64,000 bases of DNA, taken from assembly GCA_965277615.1 (NCBI GenBank), contig CBDIDG010000006.1, positions 2,170,001-2,234,000 of the forward strand. The letters run 5' to 3'. Positions 49,631 through 58,217 of the stretch are shown in pieces. Under the pieces are notes generated by a model. That model did no database searches, had not been told where the DNA came from, and worked only from the letters and a program-made list of their open reading frames with translations. Each line of letters opens with the position of its first letter. Positions within the stretch are counted from its first letter, which is position 1. This stretch comes from Bog-532 sp965277615 (lineage in GTDB: Bacteria; Actinomycetota; Actinomycetes; Streptosporangiales; Streptosporangiaceae). The position numbers and the translations under genes were made by a program.

Positions 49631-50962
49631 TCAGCCGCTGCTGCTGACCTTCGCGACTCCAGAAATCGTGGACTGGGCCTGGGTCAGGGCCGAGCTCACC
49701 GACGAGGTGCCGGTGATCGCGGACTGAATGGCGGTCCAGATGGCCTGCGACACCTTCGGGTAGTTGGCGCCGTACTGAGCGGTGCGCGCCCGGGAAGTCT
49801 CGGTCTCCTTGGCGAACACCTGGTACTGCGGGCTCAGCTTGGTGTACTCGTCGAGCACCGACTTCTTGGTGGGCAGGTAGTACGACTCCTTGGAGAAGTA
49901 GGTCATCTCCGCCGGGGTCTGGGTGCCCTTGATCCAGTTCCAGGCCGCGGTCTGCTGGGCCGAGCTGCCCGACTTGCCGAGGTTCCAGGTCTCTCCGCCG
50001 AGCGGGGTGATCGGGGTCTGGCCGGCCTGCTCGGACGGAATCGAGGTCACACCGTAGTCCACGTTGTACTTCATGCCCGCCGCGTTCAGCAGGGGGAAGA
50101 TCCACGGCCCGTTCTCGACCATGGCCGCCGTCTTGTTGGTGAACTGCTGGGCCAGGTCCGGAGACTGACCCCACTGCAGCACGGACTTGGACGACGAATG
50201 GTTCTTGACCAGGTTCACCCACACCTGAAGAGGGTTCTTCCAGGCCGCCGAGTTGACGTTGTCCAGTTGGCCGCCCGCGCCCCAGGCCCACGGCTCCAGC
50301 TGGAACGTGGACTGCTCGTCCGGGGTCGCGTCGAAGGCAAAGCCGTAAACCTTGCCCGAGGTCAGCGCCTTGGCATCGGACTCCAGTTGCGCCCAGGTGG
50401 TCGGCGGCGACAGGTGCTTGGCCGCGAACATGGCCTTGTTGTAGAACAAGCCGACGGTGTTGGTGCCGATCGGGAAGCAGTACTGCTTGCCCTGGTAGCT
50501 GCATTCGCTGATGGCACCGGGCACGTAGCCTGCAGTGCTGAAGCCAGGCAGGCTGTTCAGCGGCAGGAGCTGGCCGGTCGCCGCGACCTGCGGGACGTTG
50601 GGGTCGTCCAGCATGACGACGTTCGGCAGGTCGCCTGCGCTGGCCTCCTGCAGCACCTTGGTGATCAGGTTGGCGAATGGTACGACCTCACGCTTGACCG
50701 TGACGCCGGGGTGGGCTGCCTCGTACTGCTTGTTGTAGGTGTTCACCGCGGTGTTGGTGCCGCCGGTGGTGAAGTAGTCGAGCTCGGTGATCGTGGTCTT
50801 GCCACCGCTGCTGGACCCGCTGCTGCCGCCGCTGCCGGAGCTACAGCCCGCCGCGGTCAGCGCGGCCACGACCGTGACCGCACCCACTGCCATGAAGCGC
50901 ACGCGGCGACGGCCCCCGCGGGGCCCCCCGTCCCCTTGAGACGGCCACTTTGCCGTAGTCAT
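49631..50962 (-). CDS. Sugar ABC transporter substrate-binding lipoprotein
   Basis: The 443-residue family 1 (MalE-type) extracellular binding protein has a signal with lipobox LTAAGC (Cys40), a Ser/Gly-rich linker, then FTTGGTNTAVNTYNKQYEA, VVMLDDPNVPQVAATGQLLP and FPIGTNTVGLFYNKAMF, typical of oligosaccharide binders. AGGAGG precedes the ATG by six bases. It is the last gene of the operon GH31 - MalF - MalG - binding protein. The 93 bp gap before it contains a stem-loop, which could help set its higher expression. Confidence 0.92.
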   Translation of the reverse strand: MTTAKWPSQGDGGPRGGRRRVRFMAVGAVTVVAALTAAGCSSGSGGSSGSSSGGKTTITELDYFTTGGTNTAVNTYNKQYEAAHPGVTVKREVVPFANLITKVLQEASAGDLPNVVMLDDPNVPQVAATGQLLPLNSLPGFSTAGYVPGAISECSYQGKQYCFPIGTNTVGLFYNKAMFAAKHLSPPTTWAQLESDAKALTSGKVYGFAFDATPDEQSTFQLEPWAWGAGGQLDNVNSAAWKNPLQVWVNLVKNHSSSKSVLQWGQSPDLAQQFTNKTAAMVENGPWIFPLLNAAGMKYNVDYGVTSIPSEQAGQTPITPLGGETWNLGKSGSSAQQTAAWNWIKGTQTPAEMTYFSKESYYLPTKKSVLDEYTKLSPQYQVFAKETETSRARTAQYGANYPKVSQAIWTAIQSAITGTSSVSSALTQAQSTISGVAKVSSSG

Positions 50963-51034
50963 ATGGTCCCTCCTAATTTCCGACCGGGCTGTACTGCCAA
51001 TTAGGCGCTACATCCGGAATTATCCAGAATTGAC

Positions 51035-51055
51035 GACCGCCGGAAATCGGCGGTC
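51035..51055 (-). terminator. Intercistronic stem-loop before the binding-protein gene
   Basis: GACCGCCG and CGGCGGTC (51035-51042 and 51048-51055) pair around GAAAT directly after the MalG stop. It may be a partial terminator or an mRNA-stabilising stem that gives a different level for the binding protein. Confidence 0.6.
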
Positions 51056-51883
51056 TTACCCCTTGACTGAACCGACCGTAAGGCCGGACGCGATGTAACG
51101 CTGAGCGGCGATGAGCAAAATGGCTGCAGGCACAATCCCGACCACACACAACGCCATGGCCGAACCAATGCTCTGGCTGAATTCGCCTATGTAGGAATAG
51201 ATACTCAAGGTGAGCGGCTCAAAGCTGCTTCCCGACAACAGGGTGAGCGCGAAGATGAAGTCTCCCCAGCCATTCAGGAACGCGAAGACGGCCACCGTGA
51301 TGATGGCGGACCGGCTCATCGGCAGCACGATACGGACGAAGGTTCTCCATTCCGTCGCGCCGTCGACCCGGGCGGCCTGCAGGACGTCGTTGGGCAGGCC
51401 GAGCATGAAGGCCCGCAGGACCAGGATGCTGAACGGGACGCCGTAGCTGGCGTCGGCGATGACCAGGCCCGGGTAGGAGTTCAGCAGACCAAGCTTGTGG
51501 TAGATGAGGAACAGCGAGTTGGCGATGACGATCGCGGGCAGGATCTGCGCGATCAGCATGGCGCCGACCACGTACACCGTGACCCGGAACCGGTACCGGG
51601 CCAGCGCGTGGGCGGCGGGCACCGAGATGGCCAGGGTCAGCAGGGCGGTGAAGACGCCGATGATCAGCGTGCTGAGGATGTGGCCGCCCTGGGAATGGAA
51701 GACCGTGCTGTAGTTGGCGAACGACGGCGTGGGCGGCAGGACGTTGTAGTGCGTGCCCAGCAACTGGCTGTTGTTCTCCAGGGACCCGATGATCACCGCG
51801 TACAGCGGGAACAGCAGGATGACCAGTGCGATGAGGGCACCGAGTGATGCCAGCACCGTCGTCAGCGGGCGCTGCCGGGTCAT
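51056..51883 (-). CDS. Sugar ABC transporter permease, MalG type
   Basis: The 275-residue inner-membrane protein has six hydrophobic segments, the N-terminal LGALIALVILLFPLYAVIIG and the EAA loop ARVDGATEWRTFVRIVLPMS (around residue 175-195) that contacts the ATPase. The final LIAAQRYIASGLTVGSVKG is typical of MalG homologues. The ATG is one base from the TGA of the MalF gene. No ATP-binding gene is in the operon; a shared MsiK-type ATPase encoded elsewhere is the usual solution in actinomycetes. Confidence 0.92.
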   Translation of the reverse strand: MTRQRPLTTVLASLGALIALVILLFPLYAVIIGSLENNSQLLGTHYNVLPPTPSFANYSTVFHSQGGHILSTLIIGVFTALLTLAISVPAAHALARYRFRVTVYVVGAMLIAQILPAIVIANSLFLIYHKLGLLNSYPGLVIADASYGVPFSILVLRAFMLGLPNDVLQAARVDGATEWRTFVRIVLPMSRSAIITVAVFAFLNGWGDFIFALTLLSGSSFEPLTLSIYSYIGEFSQSIGSAMALCVVGIVPAAILLIAAQRYIASGLTVGSVKG

Positions 51884-51884
51884 G

Positions 51885-52856
51885 TCATGCCCTCCGCAGG
51901 GATTCTCGGTTGAGCCGGATGTAGATGGGTGCCGCGACCAGCGCGATGAGGAGCAGGATCGTGTTCAGGGCCGCGCCCTGGCCGTACTCGAACTGCTGGA
52001 ACGACAGGTTGTAGCCCCAGGTGGCCAGCAGCTGGGTGGAGTTGGCCGGACCGCCCTGAGTCAGCCCGATCACCACGTCGAAGACCTTGATCGTGAACAC
52101 GAACCCGAGCACGAACACGACCTCGATGATCGGCCGGATCACCGGCAGCGTGACCTTGTACAGCCGCTGCCAGCTGTTCGCGCCGTCCAGCATGGCTGCT
52201 TCCTGCAACTCCATCGGCACGTCCTGCAGCGCGCTGTACAGCAGCACCGTGAAGAACGGGATGCCGATCCAGACATTGGCGATGAGGATCGCGATGTAAG
52301 CCCAGCCCGGCGAGGTCAGGAAACCGATGGGGTGGCTGATCAGGCCGATGTCGCCCAGGATCTGGTTGACCGCCCCGGCCTCGGCCTGCAGCAGGAACTG
52401 GAAGATGAAACCGGTGATGAGCAGGGGCAGCAGCCACGGGACGATGATCAGCGACCGGGCGAACTTCCGCAGCGGGAACTTCAGGTTGAACAGCAGGGCC
52501 AGGCTGAAGCCAATCACGAACTGGAGCAGCAGCGACAGGACGGTGAAGCTGAACGTCCGGACGATCGCGCTCTGGGTGGTGGCCTGTTCCAGCGTCATCT
52601 TGTAGTTCTGGATGCCGGCGAACGGGGCGAACAGGCTGCTGATCGTGGCCGGCGAGGTCTGCTCGAAGCTCAGGATCAGGTTGTAGACGATCGGGATGAC
52701 GAACGCGAACAGCACGTAGAGAACGGCGGGCACCAGGAAGCCCATCCGGGCCCAGCGGGCCCAGGCCGACGCCCGGCTGACCTCGGTGACGCCCCGGTCC
52801 GGCTTCGGACGCTGAGACCGGCGGCCCAGGCGGGCCGGTGCTTCAGTACTGGCCAC
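51885..52856 (-). CDS. Sugar ABC transporter permease, MalF type
   Basis: The 323-residue protein has a cytoplasmic Arg/Pro-rich start, six transmembrane segments (first MGFLVPAVLYVLFAFVIP) and the EAA loop AAMLDGANSWQRLYKVTLP near residues 218-236. GTG start at 52856, six bases after the GH31 stop; directly coupled to MalG. The pair forms the membrane channel for the sugar recognised by the binding protein. Confidence 0.92.
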   Translation of the reverse strand: MASTEAPARLGRRSQRPKPDRGVTEVSRASAWARWARMGFLVPAVLYVLFAFVIPIVYNLILSFEQTSPATISSLFAPFAGIQNYKMTLEQATTQSAIVRTFSFTVLSLLLQFVIGFSLALLFNLKFPLRKFARSLIIVPWLLPLLITGFIFQFLLQAEAGAVNQILGDIGLISHPIGFLTSPGWAYIAILIANVWIGIPFFTVLLYSALQDVPMELQEAAMLDGANSWQRLYKVTLPVIRPIIEVVFVLGFVFTIKVFDVVIGLTQGGPANSTQLLATWGYNLSFQQFEYGQGAALNTILLLIALVAAPIYIRLNRESLRRA

Positions 52857-52862
52857 GTCAGC

Positions 52863-54875
52863 TCACTCTCCCGCCGGCGCAAGATCGGCGAACGGCCCGA
52901 ACGGCTGCACCGCGCCGTCCTTTCGCAGGTAGACCGGGATGGTATCGAGCGGGGCGGGTGAATCCACCCACTGGCCGCCGGCGTGTTCGGAACCGGACCA
53001 GGCGTTCACCCAGGTAGCGCCGGGCGGCAGCCAGACCGCGCGTTCCCTGGCCCCCTCGGTGTAGACCGGGGCGACCAGGACGTCCGGGCCGAACAGGTAC
53101 TGGTCCTCGACCTGCCAGCTGGTGGGGTCGTCCGGGTGATCCACGAACAGCGGGCGCATCGGCGGCAGGCCGGTCTCATGCGCCACCCGCATCTGGTCCT
53201 GCACGTACGGCCGGAGCCGTTCACGCAGAAACAGCAGGTGGCGGATGATCTCGTACTGCTCGGCGCCGAAGCTCCAGATCTCGTTGTCGGCGCCGGTCTG
53301 CTGCGCGCCGATCATCGTGCCGGGCTGGCGGATGCCGTGCAGCCGGAACACCGGGCAGAACACCCCGAACTGGAACCAGCGCACGATCAGCTCGCGGAAC
53401 GACGGGTCGTGAATGTTGCCGTTCTTGAACCCGCCGATGTCGGTGGTCCACCAGGGGATGCCGGACAGCCCGATGTTCAGGCCCGCGGAGATCTGGCGGC
53501 GCAGGTCGTCGAAGGTCGACTCGATGTCGCCCGACCAGACCAGCGCGCCGTAACGCTGGCTGCCGGCCCAGGCCGACCGGATCAGGCTGAGGATCTCGGT
53601 CTCGCCCTCGGCCTGCATGTGCTCGTAGAAGCCGCGCGCGTGCAGCATCGGGTAGATGTTGGTCGTCTCCAGGCCTGGGCCCAGGTGATAGCGCAGGTTC
53701 TCGGGCGCCTCGGGGACCAGTTCGGGCTCGCAGGCGTCCAGCCACCAGGTGCGGATGCCGTAGTCGTAGTAGTTCTGCTTGACCTTGGACCAGATGAAGT
53801 CCCTGGCCTCGGGGTTGGTCGGGTCGTAGAACGTCATCGGCACCTTGACCGGCGAGTCCCGCTCCCAGAACGCGAGCTGGAAATCCAGGCCGTGCTCGCT
53901 CTCGACCAGCAGGCCGCGATCCTTCATCTCGGCGTAGTTCTCGCTGGCCGGGTTCACGTTGGGCCAGACCGACACCATCAGCTTGACCCCGAGCTGGTCC
54001 AGCTCCTTGACCATGGCCGCGGGGTCGGGCCACTCGCTGGGCTCGAACTTCCACTCCCCCTGCAGGGTCCAGTGGAAGTAGTCGATCACAATGACCGACA
54101 GCGGCAGCCCGCGCTCCTTGTACTCGCGGGCCACACTGAGCAGCTCGTCCTGGGTCTTGTAGCGCAGCTTGCACTGCCAGAACCCGGTAGCCCAGTCCGG
54201 CATCATCGGGGCCCGGCCGGCCGCCTCGCTGTACTGCCGCATGATCTGAGCCGGTTCGGCGCCAGCGGTGATCCAGTAGTCCCACTGACGGGTCGCCTCG
54301 GAGACCCAGCGGGTGACCGTGGTGCCCAGCTCGACCCGGCCGAAGCCGGGGTGGTTCCACAGCAGGCCGTAGCCCCGGTTGGACACCAGGAACGGGATCG
54401 ACACCTCGGTGTTGCGCTGGATCAGCTCGACGACCGCGCCCTTCTGGTTCAGCCGGCCGTGCTGGTGCTGGCCGAGGCCGTAGAAGCGCTCATCGTCGCG
54501 GGCGTTGAACAGCACCTCGAAGTGATGGGTGCCGCCGCCGTTGGCCCGGTAGCGTCGGGTCGGTGGCCCGGTGAAGTGCGGCGTGGTCTCGGACAGCAGT
54601 TCGCGGCCGTCGGCACCAAAGAACGCGAGCTGGCCGGAGGCGGATACCTCAGCGGTGATGTCACCATGAGTAATGCGGGCATGGTCTGCGGTGATGTCGA
54701 CCGAGCTTGCTGGCCCGGCCGGGCTGTCCAGCAGGGCTCCCGGCAGGCCGTCCTGGACGGACTGCCACACCGTGCCCCGCACTCGCAGGCTGCTGGCACC
54801 CCAGGGTTCGATGCGCACGGTCTCGTGCCCACCCCGCCATTCGAGCGCCGAACCGCTTTGCGTGAACACACCCAT
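52863..54875 (-). CDS. Glycoside hydrolase family 31 (alpha-xylosidase/alpha-glucosidase type)
   Basis: The 670-residue protein shows the GH31 layout: an N-terminal beta-sandwich, a TIM barrel and C-terminal beta domains. The nucleophile Asp380 lies in TWWLDACEPEL and acid/base Asp450 in LVWSGDIESTFDDL; GFWQCKLRYKTQDEL and DYFHWTLQGEWKFEP resemble YicI-type alpha-xylosidases. There is no signal peptide, so it acts in the cytoplasm on imported sugar. I start at ATG 54875, preceded by GGGGAGG; an in-frame ATG/GTG extension to 54929 is less likely. First gene of the ABC operon, divergent from LacI. Confidence 0.92.
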   Translation of the reverse strand: MGVFTQSGSALEWRGGHETVRIEPWGASSLRVRGTVWQSVQDGLPGALLDSPAGPASSVDITADHARITHGDITAEVSASGQLAFFGADGRELLSETTPHFTGPPTRRYRANGGGTHHFEVLFNARDDERFYGLGQHQHGRLNQKGAVVELIQRNTEVSIPFLVSNRGYGLLWNHPGFGRVELGTTVTRWVSEATRQWDYWITAGAEPAQIMRQYSEAAGRAPMMPDWATGFWQCKLRYKTQDELLSVAREYKERGLPLSVIVIDYFHWTLQGEWKFEPSEWPDPAAMVKELDQLGVKLMVSVWPNVNPASENYAEMKDRGLLVESEHGLDFQLAFWERDSPVKVPMTFYDPTNPEARDFIWSKVKQNYYDYGIRTWWLDACEPELVPEAPENLRYHLGPGLETTNIYPMLHARGFYEHMQAEGETEILSLIRSAWAGSQRYGALVWSGDIESTFDDLRRQISAGLNIGLSGIPWWTTDIGGFKNGNIHDPSFRELIVRWFQFGVFCPVFRLHGIRQPGTMIGAQQTGADNEIWSFGAEQYEIIRHLLFLRERLRPYVQDQMRVAHETGLPPMRPLFVDHPDDPTSWQVEDQYLFGPDVLVAPVYTEGARERAVWLPPGATWVNAWSGSEHAGGQWVDSPAPLDTIPVYLRKDGAVQPFGPFADLAPAGE

Positions 54876-54915
54876 TCGAAAACTGCCTCCCCGATGAGAC
54901 GTCGCGCGCGCAGGG

Positions 54916-54960
54916 GTTGTAACCAGCACGGTCGCGCTGGCTGTAACGCAAAGGTTTTCG
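54916..54960. promoter_or_regulatory. Candidate LacI operators upstream of the GH31 operon
   Basis: Two dyads lie 40-85 bp upstream of the GH31 start: an imperfect 12 bp inverted repeat GTTGTAACCAGC/GCTGGCTGTAAC (54916-54947, nine of twelve pairs) and CGCAAAGGTTTTCG (54947-54960), which has the CG-centred form of many LacI-family operators. Either could bind the regulator encoded divergently. Confidence 0.4.
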
Positions 54961-55054
54961 TAACGGCGATGCTAGGACTCACCGGTGCGAGGGTCAAGAC
55001 ATCCAGGCATTCTTAGCCTGAATGAGACCGTAGTACCCCAACTCCATAGAGTGA

Positions 55055-55083
55055 CCGGAAAACTGAAGTACATAGCTTTTCGG
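55055..55083. promoter_or_regulatory. Candidate LacI autoregulatory operator
   Basis: CCGGAAAACT (55055-55064) and AGCTTTTCGG (55074-55083) are inverted with eight of ten pairs and a nine-base spacer, 60-90 bp before the chosen LacI start. The CGAAAA-like half resembles the second dyad near the GH31 gene. Inference only. Confidence 0.35.
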
Positions 55084-55144
55084 ATGAATGACACCTATAC
55101 TCCTGGCAACGTGGCCGCCGACGAGGGTGGGCACCGTCGCCCAT

Positions 55145-56371
55145 GTGGGTGTACGCCGACGAGGGGAGGCGGCCTCGAGTCCCATCAGCCGAAGCCCGGT
55201 CACGATCACCGATGTGGCCCGCCTCGCAGGCGTCTCTCCGGGTACGGCATCCAAAGCGCTCAACGGCCGGGGCGGCATCAGCGCCGACACGGCCGATCGG
55301 GTCCGCCAGGCCGCTGACCGGCTGGGTTACCAGCCCAACGCCCTGGCCCGTGGCTTGCTGACCGGGCGCAGCTTCACCGTCGGCCTGATCACCACGGACA
55401 GCTTCGGCCGGTTCAGCATCCCGGTCATGCAGGGGGCCGAGGACGCGCTCGGGCCGGGCCGCATCTCGGTGTTCCTGTGCGACAGCCGGGACGACGCGAT
55501 CCGCGAGCAGCACTATCTGCGCACGCTGCTGGAGCGACGGGTGGACGGGATCATCGTGACCGGCCGCCGCCAGGACGCGCGGGAGCCGATCGGCCAGGGC
55601 CTGCCGGTGCCGGTGGTGTACGCGATGACGCATTCGACTGACCCGGCCGACCTGTCGCTGATCCCGGACGACGAGGAGGGCGGCGCGCTGGCCGTCCGGC
55701 ACCTGCTCAGCACGGGCCGGACCAGAATCGGCCACGTGACCGGGCCGCAGCGGTTCAAGGCCGCCGTGCTGCGGACCGAGGGCGCGCAGAAGGCGCTGGC
55801 CAGCGCGGGCCTGGAGCTGGCCGGCGGGGAGCCGTTGTACGGCGAGTGGACCGAGGAATGGGGCCGCCAGGCCACCGACGTGCTGTTGCGTTCGGAAGCG
55901 GACCTGGACGCCATCTTCTGCGGCAACGACCAGATCGCCCGCGGCGTGGCCGACGCGCTGCGCGAGGCCGGCCGCCGGGTACCGGACGACGTGGCCCTGG
56001 TCGGCTTCGACAACTGGGAGGTCATCGCGGCGTCGTCTCGCCCTCCGCTGACCACGGTCGACATGAACCTGCGGCAGCTGGGCCGGGCGGCAGGCGAGGG
56101 ACTGCTGGCCGCCATCGACGGCCGGCCGAGCACGGGCCTGCAACTGCTGCCGTGCAGCTTGGTGGTGCGCGAGTCCAGCCGGTCCCGGCATCTGCCGGTC
56201 CCGGTTCCGGCCGGGGTCCCTGCGGCTAGTGAGGCGCCTGTAACTGGAGGGGCTGGCGGGACGCGAGTTGCTGGTGGGGCTGGGGCGCCCGTGTCTGAGG
56301 GTGTTGGCGGGGCTGGCGGGGCGCGCGTTGCTGATGGGGCTGGCGGGGTTTCGTTGGGGCCCGGGGACTAG
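55145..56371 (+). CDS. LacI-family transcriptional regulator
   Basis: The protein of about 408 residues has a LacI HTH (ITDVARLAGVSPGTASKALN), hinge YQPNALARGLLTGRSFTVGL, and a sugar-binding periplasmic-type domain (DDAIREQHYLRTLLERRVDG, AIFCGNDQIARGVADALRE, VGFDNWEVIAASSRPPLTTV). Start is uncertain: GTG 55145 keeps the HTH near the N-terminus; ATG 55088 is an alternative. The fold ends near LVVRESSRSRHLPVP; the last ~45 residues are a Gly/Ala/Val tail encoded by a degenerate tandem repeat. Divergent from the GH31-ABC operon, which it probably represses until the sugar appears. Confidence 0.88.
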   Translation: MGVRRRGEAASSPISRSPVTITDVARLAGVSPGTASKALNGRGGISADTADRVRQAADRLGYQPNALARGLLTGRSFTVGLITTDSFGRFSIPVMQGAEDALGPGRISVFLCDSRDDAIREQHYLRTLLERRVDGIIVTGRRQDAREPIGQGLPVPVVYAMTHSTDPADLSLIPDDEEGGALAVRHLLSTGRTRIGHVTGPQRFKAAVLRTEGAQKALASAGLELAGGEPLYGEWTEEWGRQATDVLLRSEADLDAIFCGNDQIARGVADALREAGRRVPDDVALVGFDNWEVIAASSRPPLTTVDMNLRQLGRAAGEGLLAAIDGRPSTGLQLLPCSLVVRESSRSRHLPVPVPAGVPAASEAPVTGGAGGTRVAGGAGAPVSEGVGGAGGARVADGAGGVSLGPGD

Positions 56372-56385
56372 GCCTAAGGACTAGC
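56227..56385 (+). repeat. Degenerate GC-rich tandem repeat extending the LacI gene
   Basis: Repeated blocks such as GTTGCTGGTGGGGCTGG / GTTGCTGATGGGGCTGG and GGGGCTGGCGGG fill 56227-56365 and code the low-complexity LacI tail. Just after, GGACTAG...GGACTAG (56365-56384) repeats the stop codon. It is another repeat located on a gene end. Confidence 0.75.
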
Positions 56386-56388
56386 CGG

Positions 56389-57231
56389 TCAGGATTTGCG
56401 GGCGACCGCGGTGTAGGTGGCCAGGCCCTGGGTGGGGATGTCCTCCATCGGGCCTGGACGCCAGACCCCGACCGGGGTGATGCCTGGTTCGACCAGGTCC
56501 AGGCCGTCGAAGAACCGGGCGACCTCGGACCTGGACCGCGCCGACATCGTGGCCTTGTTGTTCTCGCTGTACCGCTTGGCGGCCTCCGGCGCCCCCGGGG
56601 TGAGCTCGACGGTGGCGTGCGCCAGGACCAGGTAGCTGCCGGAAGCCAGTGGCTCCATCAGCTTGGCCACGAGACCGTAGGGGTCGTCGGTGTCCGGGAT
56701 GAAGTGCAGGATGTGCAGCAGCATCAGCGCGATGGGCTGGCTGAAGTCCAGCAGGTTGCGGGCCTCGGCCAGGATCTTGCCCGTGTCCCGCAGGTCGGCG
56801 TCGATATAAGCAGTGGCGCCACGGGCGTCGCTGGTCAGCAGGGCCCGGGCGTGGGTGAGCACGATCGGGTCGTTGTCCACGTAGACGATCCGCGACTCCG
56901 GCCCGACCTGCTGGGCCACCTCGTGCGTGTTGTTCGCGGTCGGCAGGCCGGTGCCGATGTCCAGGAACTGGCGGATACCCATGCCGGCGGCCAGATAGTG
57001 CACGGCGGCGGCCAGGAACGCCCGGCCCGCCCGCGCCGTGGCGTCCATGGTGGGCATGGCGGCCACAACCCGCTCGGCGGCTTCCCGGTCGGCGGCGAAG
57101 TTGTCCTTCCCGCCCAGCCAGTAATCCCACACCCGCGCCGGATGCGCCACGGTGGTGTCGAAATCGCGGCGCGACGGCAGCGGCGGCGGGCCCTGCGGCC
57201 CCGGGCCCCCCGGTCCCGAATTCTCTGTCAC
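56389..57231 (-). CDS. SAM-dependent methyltransferase, DUF574/Methyltransf_19 family
   Basis: The 280-residue protein is the second family member in the window. It shows ARVWDYWLGGKDNFAADREA, FLDIGTGLPTANNTHEVAQQ, IVYVDNDPIVLTHARALL, the LDFSQPIALMLLHILHF strand and a C-terminal VEPGITPVGVWRPGP. The N-terminus is a Pro/Gly-rich leader. GTG start at 57231. It lies 28 bp downstream of the Mug-type glycosylase gene on the same strand. Substrate unknown; it shares the family core with the protein at 6489-7328 but the two are clearly diverged. Confidence 0.9.
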   Translation of the reverse strand: MTENSGPGGPGPQGPPPLPSRRDFDTTVAHPARVWDYWLGGKDNFAADREAAERVVAAMPTMDATARAGRAFLAAAVHYLAAGMGIRQFLDIGTGLPTANNTHEVAQQVGPESRIVYVDNDPIVLTHARALLTSDARGATAYIDADLRDTGKILAEARNLLDFSQPIALMLLHILHFIPDTDDPYGLVAKLMEPLASGSYLVLAHATVELTPGAPEAAKRYSENNKATMSARSRSEVARFFDGLDLVEPGITPVGVWRPGPMEDIPTQGLATYTAVARKS

Positions 57232-57259
57232 GCCGTTTCCTTCCCCCTAGCCGTTGACG

Positions 57260-57844
57260 TCATCGTATGCCGGTCAGCGCGGCCTTGTTCAATCGGCCGA
57301 ACTCCTCGATGATCGCGGCCAGCGGCCAGTGCGCGTTCAGCCCGCTGGGATTGGGCACGATCCACAATCCGCTGCGGCCGATGGTTTCCGGCTGCGGTCC
57401 GACCTGTGCCTTTTTCTTAACAAAGGCCTCCCGGTAGGCGGTGACACCCGCCACGGCGACCCAGCGCGGCTGGCGTTCGGTGACCAGCGCGGCCAGGCGT
57501 TCCCCGCCGGCCTGGAGCTCGGCCCGGGTCAGCTCGGACGCCTGTGCGGTGGCCCGGGCCACCAGGTTGGTAATGCCCAGGCCGTAGCCGGCCAGCCGCT
57601 CCTGCTCGCTGGGATCCAGCTGACGGGGGGTGAAACCGGCCCCGTGCAGCGCGGGCCAGAACCGGTTGCCAGGGCGGGCGAAGTGGAAACCGGTGGCGGC
57701 GGAGTACAGCCCGGGGTTGATGCCGCAGAACAGCACTGAGAAGGGAGCGCCGGGCATTGGCAGCACGTCGGGCACGGTGGCCGAACGGGCGGCGTCCAGG
57801 TCGAGGCCTCGGTAGGAACTACTCCGGGCGTGGGGCGAGGGCAT
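57260..57844 (-). CDS. mug: G/U mismatch-specific DNA glycosylase (Mug/TDG family)
   Basis: The 194-residue protein has the Mug signatures: LFCGINPGLYSAATG (GINPG motif with catalytic Asn), FARPGNRFWPALHGAGFTP and the C-terminal IVPNPSGLNAHW (NPSGLN, base-wedge loop). It removes uracil or ethenocytosine mispaired with G. Length is typical for bacterial Mug with a short N-terminal extension. ATG start at 57844. A possible operon with the downstream methyltransferase. Confidence 0.92.
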   Translation of the reverse strand: MPSPHARSSSYRGLDLDAARSATVPDVLPMPGAPFSVLFCGINPGLYSAATGFHFARPGNRFWPALHGAGFTPRQLDPSEQERLAGYGLGITNLVARATAQASELTRAELQAGGERLAALVTERQPRWVAVAGVTAYREAFVKKKAQVGPQPETIGRSGLWIVPNPSGLNAHWPLAAIIEEFGRLNKAALTGIR

Positions 57845-58217
57845 CCGTTCACGTTACCGGGGTCCCATACACCCTCACGTGCGGAATTACCGCAAACTGT
57901 GGTGGGTGAGGTTAAGCCGGCGCAAATGGTCAAGGTGGCCGGGATAAGTGCGGCGAGGCCGGGTAAGAAGCCGCCGTGACAGACGGACGGGCCGGTTGTA
58001 TCGCCAGTTGGGCGCCCAAGGAGGGCACCGCAAGATGGCGGCCAAGGGCGCATCCGCACGTCATGCAACGAATGGATCGCGAAACGGCAACTTTTCGCAA
58101 TGTGCCCGGTTTGCGTGCCATCATTAGCCGGGCTAACCCGGCGGCCTGGCCCTAATCCAGGGCCGCTTCTTTCATGCTCATTTCACGAATGGGGCCGGCG
58201 TCGCCGGCGGAGGTCCA
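57845..58217. other. Intergenic region with a structured leader for the small membrane protein
   Basis: This is 373 bp without a convincing gene. The right part (58079-58205) contains a series of short hairpins on the plus strand: GCGAAA/TTTCGC (58079-58098), GCCGGG/CCCGGC with loop CTAA (58127-58142), GGCCCT/AGGGCC (58148-58164) and a GCCGGCG/CGCCGGC stem near 58197-58212, just before GGAGG and the ATG. It could be a regulatory leader. The left part shows nothing I can name. Confidence 0.5.
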
